64,000 bases of DNA from Pseudomonas botevensis (GTDB lineage Bacteria > Pseudomonadota > Gammaproteobacteria > Pseudomonadales > Pseudomonadaceae). The stretch lies in the NCBI RefSeq assembly GCF_019145475.1, contig NZ_JAHTKI010000003.1, positions 62,001 through 126,000 of the forward strand, read 5' to 3'. A program made the translations under genes and the position numbers. Below, piece after piece: positions 58,241-64,000 of the stretch (positions within the stretch are counted from its first letter, which is position 1; the number at the start of each line of letters is the position of its first letter). The notes below the pieces were generated by a model. It had not been told where the DNA came from, searched no databases, and saw only the letters and a program-made list of their open reading frames with translations.

Positions 58241-58798
58241 TCAGATCAACAACTCCCCCGCCACTTTCGCCCTGACGGCTTTGCCGGCCAGTTGTTCGAC
58301 CAGCGTCAGGGCAAACTCCAGTGCTGCGCCGGAGCCTTGGGCGGTGATGCAGTTGCCGTCGACCACCACCGGTTGATCGATGAAGGTGCAACCCGACAAT
58401 TGATGGCTTGCGCTCGGCAGGCAAGTCATCCGGCGCTGGCGCAATACGCCGCTGGCTTGCAGTGCCACGGCCGGGGATTCGGCGATGGCGGCGAACAGGC
58501 GTCCGGCACGGGCCTGGTCCTTGAGCAGTTGTTGCAGGGGTTGATGGGCCGCCAGGTGCTGTGCACCGACGGTGCCGCCGGGCAGGACGATCAGATCGAA
58601 GGCTTGCGCCAGCACGTCGATCAACATGCCGTCCGCCGTCAGCCGAGTACCGCGAGCGCAGGTCAGCATGCGCCGGCCTTCGATGCTGGCGGCCACCACC
58701 TCGATGCCCGCGCGGCGCAACACGTCGATCAGGGTCACGCTTTGCAGATCATCGATGCCCTCGGCGAGGGTAATCAGGGCTCTAAAGGTCATAAGCAC
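58241..58798 (-). CDS. DJ-1/PfpI-family protein lacking the catalytic cysteine
   Basis: 185 residues with the DJ-1 fold: TFRALITLAEGIDDLQSVTL, VVAASIEGRRMLTCARGT, FDLIVLPGGTVGAQHL. At the nucleophile elbow the DJ-1 ICAGP reads IAESP: Cys106 is Ala and the codon is gcc. The partner Glu18 is Gln (IDDLQS). It is thus unlikely to act as a deglycase or glyoxalase through that cysteine. The start may be at 58798 or 58792. Two bases separate higA's end region from its stop; it is on the opposite strand. Confidence 0.85.
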   Translation of the reverse strand: MLMTFRALITLAEGIDDLQSVTLIDVLRRAGIEVVAASIEGRRMLTCARGTRLTADGMLIDVLAQAFDLIVLPGGTVGAQHLAAHQPLQQLLKDQARAGRLFAAIAESPAVALQASGVLRQRRMTCLPSASHQLSGCTFIDQPVVVDGNCITAQGSGAALEFALTLVEQLAGKAVRAKVAGELLI

Positions 58799-58859
58799 TA
58801 TCCGCTGGGTGATCTTTAAAGCGTAGCCAGCTTTGCCCCGTCCCGTTCGGCAGCGGCTG

Positions 58860-59309
58860 TCACTTGATGTAAAGCTGGGTCGACAGGGTGTTGCGCGGCG
58901 CGTTGATCGAGGTGTTGCTGAAGCTGAAGGTGCCCTCCTGCTTGCCCGCCAGGTCGAAGGTATAGAGAGAACCGACGGTTTTGCGGCCAGGCGAGCACTC
59001 GGTCAGATTGCCCGTATCGAAGGCGCAGACCGGACTGCGCGTGCCGTTCACCTCAAAGCCATCCAGCGTTGCCTGAGGCTGGCTCTGGCCGTAGCCGATT
59101 TCCAGCACGTAGACCTTGATCCCCGGACCGCCGTGATCGCAACGGGTCTGCGTCTGGCCATCGGTGATGTCTTCCAGCCCGCAGGACGCCGACTGCACCT
59201 TGATGACTTTCACCTCGCTCAGCGGTGGCGCCGACGCCGCGAACGCCGCCGGCACTCCACTCAACAGCCAGGCCATCAACCCGCCGGTCGTCATCCAACG
59301 CTTGTTCAT
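58860..59309 (-). CDS. Secreted protein, DUF4879-like
   Basis: 149 residues with a signal peptide MNKRWMTTGGLMAWLLSGVP ending AAFA. The mature part has VKVIKVQSASCGLEDITDG, TRCDHGGPGIKVYVLEIGYG and four cysteines (CGL, RCD, VCA, ECS), suggesting two disulfides. It resembles YolA-type DUF4879 proteins in wording; this is a tentative call. The start at 59309 has GGGGATGG upstream; an ATG at 59318 is also possible. Function unknown. Confidence 0.65.
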   Translation of the reverse strand: MNKRWMTTGGLMAWLLSGVPAAFAASAPPLSEVKVIKVQSASCGLEDITDGQTQTRCDHGGPGIKVYVLEIGYGQSQPQATLDGFEVNGTRSPVCAFDTGNLTECSPGRKTVGSLYTFDLAGKQEGTFSFSNTSINAPRNTLSTQLYIK

Positions 59310-59530
59310 GCGATCCATCCCCGAAAAAAACAGCGCGCAGTATGGCGCACTTGTCCCCGGCGCAAAACTTCGCCGACGATCGCCGCCAACAACCGCCATA
59401 TTCTTCACGCTGCTGGTATGATGCGCGGCTTTTTCCGACCCACCACAAATTTCCAGGCGCCTGGTACGGTCTGTGCTTTGCTGTTGAGGTCGATACATTC
59501 ACGGCGCCATGCGCGCCACGGGGAGCAGAG

Positions 59531-60826
59531 ATGCTGGAAAGGCTGTTTCAACTCAAGGCACACAACACCAACGTGCGGACCGAGATTCTGGCGGGCGTCA
59601 CGACGTTCCTGGCCATGGCCTACATTCTGTTCGTCAATCCGAGCATTCTCGGCGAGACCGGCATGGACAAGGGCGCAGTGTTCGTCGCCACCTGCCTGGC
59701 AGCCGCCATCGGCTCCACGGTCATGGGCCTGATCGCCAACTACCCGATCGCCCTCGCTCCGGGCATGGGCCTGAACGCGTTCTTCACCTACACCGTCGTG
59801 CTGCACATGGGCCACACCTGGCAAGTGGCGCTGGGCGCGGTGTTCATTTCGGCGGTGTGCTTCTTCCTGCTGTCGATCTTCCGCATCCGTGAATGGATCA
59901 TCAACAGCATCCCGCTGCCACTGCGCTCGGCGATTGCCGCCGGTATCGGCCTGTTCCTGGCGCTGATCGCCCTGCACAACGCCGGCATCGTGGTTGGCAA
60001 CCCCAATACCATGGTCGGCCTTGGTGAGCTGAAGAAACCGGAGCCGATTCTCGCCACCCTAGGCTTCGCCCTGATCGTCGCTCTGGAAGCCCTGAAAGTG
60101 CGCGGTGCCGTACTGATCGGGATTCTGGCGGTGACCGTCGTCTCGATCCTGATGAACGTTACCGCGTTCGGCGGCGTGATATCGATGCCACCATCGCTGG
60201 CCCCGACCTTCCTGCAACTGGACATCAAGGGCGCCCTGGACATCGGTCTGGTCAGCGTGATCTTCGCTTTCCTGTTCGTCGACCTGTTCGACAACTCCGG
60301 CACCCTGATCGGCGTCGCCAAGCGCGCCGGCCTGATGGGCAAGGACGGCCACATGCCGAAAATGGGTCGTGCGCTGATCGCTGACAGCACCGCCGCGATG
60401 GCCGGTTCCCTGCTGGGCACCTCGACCACCACCAGCTACATCGAATCCGCTGCCGGCGTGAGCGCCGGAGGCCGCACCGGCCTGACCGCGATCGTGGTCG
60501 CGATCCTGTTCCTGCTGGCGTTGTTCTTCTCGCCGCTGGCCGCCAGCGTACCGGCCTTCGCCACCGCACCGGCGCTGCTGTTCGTCGCCGTGCTGATGAC
60601 TTCGGGCCTGGCGGAAATAGACTGGGAAGACATCACCGTTGCCGCGCCGGTCGTAGTCACCGCGCTGGCAATGCCCTTCACCTATTCCATCGCCAACGGC
60701 ATCGCCTTCGGCTTCATCGCCTGGACCGCGATCAAACTGCTGTCCGGCCGCGCCCGTGAGCTGAACCCGGCGCTGGTGATTCTGTCGATTCTGTTCGTGA
60801 TCAAGCTGGGTTGGTTCAACGCATGA
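59531..60826 (+). CDS. NCS2-family purine permease (guanine/hypoxanthine type)
   Basis: 431 residues, about 12 transmembrane helices. [23 protein letters not shown] at the start (key part [11 protein letters not shown]) and [19 protein letters not shown], with [14 protein letters not shown], are signatures of the AzgA/PbuG-type NCS2 permeases that import guanine, hypoxanthine or adenine. The ATG at 59531 begins the conserved part. trmA overlaps its stop (ATGA), so the two genes are translationally coupled. Confidence 0.9.
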   Translation: MLERLFQLKAHNTNVRTEILAGVTTFLAMAYILFVNPSILGETGMDKGAVFVATCLAAAIGSTVMGLIANYPIALAPGMGLNAFFTYTVVLHMGHTWQVALGAVFISAVCFFLLSIFRIREWIINSIPLPLRSAIAAGIGLFLALIALHNAGIVVGNPNTMVGLGELKKPEPILATLGFALIVALEALKVRGAVLIGILAVTVVSILMNVTAFGGVISMPPSLAPTFLQLDIKGALDIGLVSVIFAFLFVDLFDNSGTLIGVAKRAGLMGKDGHMPKMGRALIADSTAAMAGSLLGTSTTTSYIESAAGVSAGGRTGLTAIVVAILFLLALFFSPLAASVPAFATAPALLFVAVLMTSGLAEIDWEDITVAAPVVVTALAMPFTYSIANGIAFGFIAWTAIKLLSGRARELNPALVILSILFVIKLGWFNA

Positions 60827-61902
60827 CTTTCGATTCCCAGGCCTACGCCACGCAACTCGAAGACAAGGTCACGCGCCTGCGTGACCTGCTGGCCCCGTTC
60901 GATGCACCGGAACCTGCGGTGTTCGACTCGCCGCTGCAGAACTTCCGCCTGCGCGCCGAATTCCGCCTGTGGCGCGAAGGCGGCGAGCGACACTACGCGA
61001 TGTTCTCCCAGGACGACAAACGCACGCCGATCCTGATCGAAGAATTCCCGATCGCCAGCCTGCGCATCAATCAACTGATGCCGCAATTGAAGGCAGCATG
61101 GCAAGCCAGCGCGGCGCTGAGCCACAAGCTGTTCCAGGTGGAGTTTCTGACCACCCTGGCGGGCGATGCGATGATTACCCTGTGCTATCACCGGCCACTG
61201 GACGAGCACTGGCACGCGGCCGCGACGCAACTGGCGAAGGATCTCGACGTCAGCGTGATCGGTCGTTCCAAGGGCAAACGCGAAGTGATCGGCCACGATT
61301 ACGTGGTGGAGAAACTCGACGTCGGCGGTCGCACCTTCAGCTACCGCCAGCCGGAAGGTGCGTTCACCCAGCCCAACGGCACCGTGAACCAGAAAATGCT
61401 CAACTGGGCTTACGAAGCACTCGGCGATCGCAGCGACGATCTGCTGGAGCTGTACTGCGGCAACGGCAACTTCACGCTGCCGCTGGCAACCCGTGTGCGC
61501 AAAGTGCTGGCCACCGAAATCAGCAAGACCTCGGTCAACGCTGCGCTGAGCAACCTCAGCGAAAATGCTGTGGATAACGTCACCCTGGTGCGTCTGTCCG
61601 CTGAAGAACTGACCGAAGCGCTGAACGAAGTGCGGCCGTTCCGCCGCCTGCACGGCATCGACCTGAAAAGCTACGAGTTCGGCAGCGTGTTCGTCGACCC
61701 GCCACGGGCCGGCATGGACCCGGACACCTGCGAACTGACCCGACGCTTCGACAACATCCTGTACATCTCCTGCAACCCGGAAACCCTCGCGGCCAACATC
61801 GCCCAACTGCACGACACCCACCGCATCACCCGCTGTGCGCTGTTCGACCAGTTCCCGTGGACTCACCACATGGAATCGGGTGTGCTGCTGACCCGGCGTT
61901 GA
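60823..61902 (+). CDS. trmA: TrmA, tRNA m5U54 methyltransferase
   Basis: Makes the ribothymidine of the T-loop; 359 residues. Motifs [25 protein letters not shown] for [11 protein letters not shown] and the catalytic Cys317 in [10 protein letters not shown]. The start at 60823 overlaps the permease stop as ATGA. A terminator follows directly. Confidence 0.96.
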   Translation: MTFDSQAYATQLEDKVTRLRDLLAPFDAPEPAVFDSPLQNFRLRAEFRLWREGGERHYAMFSQDDKRTPILIEEFPIASLRINQLMPQLKAAWQASAALSHKLFQVEFLTTLAGDAMITLCYHRPLDEHWHAAATQLAKDLDVSVIGRSKGKREVIGHDYVVEKLDVGGRTFSYRQPEGAFTQPNGTVNQKMLNWAYEALGDRSDDLLELYCGNGNFTLPLATRVRKVLATEISKTSVNAALSNLSENAVDNVTLVRLSAEELTEALNEVRPFRRLHGIDLKSYEFGSVFVDPPRAGMDPDTCELTRRFDNILYISCNPETLAANIAQLHDTHRITRCALFDQFPWTHHMESGVLLTRR

Positions 61903-61921
61903 TCGCCGGTGCCTGAGACAA

Positions 61922-61950
61922 GAAAGCCGTCGTGATTGACGGCTTTTTTG
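61922..61950 (+). terminator. trmA terminator
   Basis: Stem AAAGCCGTC / GACGGCTTT with a GTGATT loop, then TTT. Confidence 0.85.
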
Positions 61951-62032
61951 TGCGCCTCAGGTTTTGAATCAACCATTGATACGCCCTATATTCGAGGCAT
62001 TGCCGTCCATTTGATCCCCGGTGTAATCAATC

Positions 62033-62944
62033 ATGCAGCGACATTTCGACGATCTTCAGTTGGGCAGCATCGAGCTGTTTTGTCTGGCCGCCGAGGCCGG
62101 GAGTTTTACCGGGGCGGCGCTCGCGGCGGCGGTGACGCCGGCTGCGGTGAGTCGCTCGGTGTCGCGGATGGAAGAACGCCTGGGGGTGCGGCTGTTCGCG
62201 CGCACGACGCGCAGCGTCAAGCTGACCGACAGTGGCCGGCGCTATTACGAGGAATGTCGTCAGGCGCTGGCGCAACTGGTCGAGGCTCAGCGGGAGGTCA
62301 TGGGCCGCCAGCAGGAACCGTCCGGCACCCTGCGCATCAGTATTCCCACGACCTACGCCCATCACCGGATCCTGCCACTGCTCCCGGCGTTTCGCATGCG
62401 CTTCCCGCAGGTAAAGGTCGAGATGCACATCAGCAATCGCAACATCGACTTCGTCGGCGAGGGCTATGACATGGCGATCCGCGTGCGGGCGATTCCCGAT
62501 TCGGCGCTGATTGCCCGGCACCTGGAGGATGCGGCGCTGGTGATGGTCGCCAGCCCCGAGTACCTGAAACGTGCCGGAACGCCCCAGACCCTCGACGACC
62601 TTGCACAACACGAGTGCATCCAGTTCGAATTGCCCAGCAGCGGGCGGCGGATTACCTGGCTGTTTTTCGATCAGGACATCCCCCGGGAGATTCTCGCCGA
62701 GGGCAATTTCTGCTGCTCCGATGACGTGCTCGGCGGCGTCACCCTGGCCAGACATGGTGCCGGGCTGTTCCAGACCTATCGCTTCATCGTCGAAAAAGAA
62801 CTGGCCGAGGGTTCGCTGGTAGAAGTGCTCAAACCCTATAGCGGGCGGTCGCGGCCGTTCACCCTGCTGTATCCGCAGAACCGCCATATGCCGTTGCGGG
62901 TTCGCGCGTTCATTGATTTTCTGGTGGAGCAGTTGCCGCGCTGA
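62033..62944 (+). CDS. LysR-family transcriptional regulator
   Basis: 303 residues. N-terminal winged HTH (about 10-70, GSIELFCLAAEAGSFTGAA, PAAVSRSVSRMEERLGV), C-terminal periplasmic-binding-like effector domain. Its effector is unknown. The next gene, aroQ, is 131 bases downstream on the same strand; a link is possible but LysR genes usually control divergent targets. Confidence 0.92.
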   Translation: MQRHFDDLQLGSIELFCLAAEAGSFTGAALAAAVTPAAVSRSVSRMEERLGVRLFARTTRSVKLTDSGRRYYEECRQALAQLVEAQREVMGRQQEPSGTLRISIPTTYAHHRILPLLPAFRMRFPQVKVEMHISNRNIDFVGEGYDMAIRVRAIPDSALIARHLEDAALVMVASPEYLKRAGTPQTLDDLAQHECIQFELPSSGRRITWLFFDQDIPREILAEGNFCCSDDVLGGVTLARHGAGLFQTYRFIVEKELAEGSLVEVLKPYSGRSRPFTLLYPQNRHMPLRVRAFIDFLVEQLPR

Positions 62945-63075
62945 TTGTGCGATTACCGAACAGAACCCTTCTCGTCTGCCACCGATCAATTGCTTAAAGT
63001 AACCGGCTGGTACATTTTATCTCCACAGGCCGAAACCCTCGGCCAATGCCAAAAACAATAAGTGGAGTCTGTCCC

Positions 63076-63525
63076 ATGCCCCCTATCGTTCTGGTGCTCA
63101 ACGGCCCGAACCTGAACCTGCTCGGCACCCGTGAACCGGCCACCTATGGTCACGAAACCCTGGCCGACATTTCCGCCCTGTGCGGGCGCGCCGCCGATGA
63201 ATTCGGGCTCGCCGTGGAGTTTCGCCAGACCAACCACGAAGGCGAATTGCTCGACTGGATTCACGGCGCCCGCAACCGTTGCGCCGGGATCGTGATCAAT
63301 CCGGCCGCCTGGACGCACACCTCGGTCGCCATCCGCGATGCACTGATCGCCAGCGAACTGCCGGTGATCGAAGTGCATCTGTCCAATGTCCACGCCCGCG
63401 AACCGTTCCGCCATCACTCGTTCGTCTCGGCCATCGCCACCGCCGTGATGTGCGGCTTCGGCAGCCACGGCTATCGCCTGGCCCTGGAACATTTCAGCCA
63501 ACGCCTGCTGGGGAAAACCGCATGA
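63076..63525 (+). CDS. aroQ: Type II 3-dehydroquinate dehydratase
   Basis: Dehydrates 3-dehydroquinate to dehydroshikimate; 149 residues, dodecameric type [36 protein letters not shown] and [17 protein letters not shown] are the family motifs. The start at 63076 is the conserved one. It overlaps the following aroE-like gene as ATGA. This pairing, unlike the usual aroQ-accB-accC operon, suggests a second aroQ copy, perhaps for quinate or shikimate use. Confidence 0.93.
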   Translation: MPPIVLVLNGPNLNLLGTREPATYGHETLADISALCGRAADEFGLAVEFRQTNHEGELLDWIHGARNRCAGIVINPAAWTHTSVAIRDALIASELPVIEVHLSNVHAREPFRHHSFVSAIATAVMCGFGSHGYRLALEHFSQRLLGKTA

Positions 63526-64000
63526 GCCGCGACACCGCGATTCTGGCCGGCCTGATCGGCGCCGGCATCCAGGCTTCCCGCACCCCGGCGCTACACGAAC
63601 ATGAAGGCGACGCCCAAGGCCTGCGCTATCTGTATCGCTTGATCGACCTTGATCAACTGCAACTGGACGTCAGTGCCCTGCCCGACCTGCTGCTCGCCGC
63701 CCAACGCATGAACTTCACCGGGTTGAACATCACGTTCCCGTGCAAGCAGGCGATCATCCCGCTGCTGGACGAACTGTCGCCGGAAGCCTCGGGCATCGGC
63801 GCGGTGAATACGGTGGTGTTGAAGGATGGCAAGCGCGTCGGTCACAACACCGATTGTCTGGGATTTGCCGAGGGTTTTCGCCGCAACCTGAAGGATGCCG
63901 CCCGCGAGCGTGTAGTCCAGATGGGCGCTGGCGGCGCGGGCGCAGCAGTGGCCCACGCGCTGCTCAGCGAAGACGTACAGCAACTGAGCATTTTCGACGT
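63522..64000 (+). CDS. Shikimate dehydrogenase-like protein (partial, C-terminus off right edge)
   Basis: First 159 codons present. Catalytic K75 (NITFPCKQ) and D111 (GHNTD) are seen, and the NADP-binding GAGGAG at 135-140. The substrate-binding SxS motif of AroE reads SRT (S19, T21), as in the AroE-like RifI/SdhL branch (PA0244-like), so it may prefer quinate-pathway or other substrates. It overlaps aroQ as ATGA. Identity as AroE-like is firm; subtype is inferred. Confidence 0.85.
   Translation, partial: MSRDTAILAGLIGAGIQASRTPALHEHEGDAQGLRYLYRLIDLDQLQLDVSALPDLLLAAQRMNFTGLNITFPCKQAIIPLLDELSPEASGIGAVNTVVLKDGKRVGHNTDCLGFAEGFRRNLKDAARERVVQMGAGGAGAAVAHALLSEDVQQLSIFD

Overview
The window is a stretch of core chromosome from a Pseudomonas, most likely of the P. 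fluorescens group. This rests on the high GC content, the typical Pseudomonas REP elements (GTGGGAGCGGGCTTGCTCGCGAA type), and a gene order that, from memory, follows the PAO1 block from fimT/fimU through ispH-ileS-ribF, rpsT, proB-obg-rpmA-rplU-ispB, fklB, morA-glyA, cstA-yjiX-yjiA, the PilZ gene mapZ, radA, katB and mscL. No rRNA, tRNA, CRISPR array, prophage or insertion sequence was seen.

Layout. 1-5.7 kb: minor-pilin operon fimU-pilV-pilW-pilX-pilY1 (minus strand, overlapping genes, pilY1 cut by the left edge) and a separate fimT pointing the other way. 5.7-13.2 kb: minus-strand housekeeping block murJ, ribF, ileS, lspA, fkpB, ispH. 13.5-18.8 kb: rpsT, then proB-creA, obg and rplU-rpmA on the minus strand, and ispB on the plus strand. 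19-26.6 kb: zinc-ribbon protein, a small Fur-box gene, fklB, two small membrane/cytosolic proteins, a large lipoprotein of unknown function and a Lon-like protease. 26.9-31.7 kb: DUF3015 protein, an Lnb-like DUF4105 protein, a small lipoprotein, a Gre-like factor and gdhA. 32-42.3 kb: ettA, the c-di-GMP enzyme morA, glyA, a dicarboxylate/amino-acid symporter and two GntR regulators. 42.3-50.8 kb: yjiA-yjiX-cstA, mapZ, radA, katB, mscL, fprB. 51-57.5 kb: LuxR solo in AT-rich DNA, rlmG, the cyanide-insensitive oxidase cioAB with its small subunit, and an MFS pump. 57.6-64 kb: higBA toxin-antitoxin, a DJ-1 homologue without its catalytic cysteine, a secreted protein, purine permease plus trmA, a LysR regulator and aroQ-aroE (aroE cut by the right edge).

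Functional threads. The surface/motility theme (minor pilins, PilY1, FimT, MorA, MapZ) is the strongest: a c-di-GMP maker/breaker and a c-di-GMP receptor lie 8 kb apart. Respiratory and stress genes (cioAB behind a perfect Anr/FNR box, periplasmic katB, fprB) form a second. No obviously new multi-gene system was found. The best leads are single-locus: a 19-bp-spacer promoter with an internal palindrome in front of mapZ (a MerR-type architecture), a non-catalytic-looking DJ-1 protein, an Lnb-like candidate lipoprotein N-acyltransferase, a Gre-like protein lacking the acidic tip motif, and a higBA operator that runs almost to the toxin start codon.
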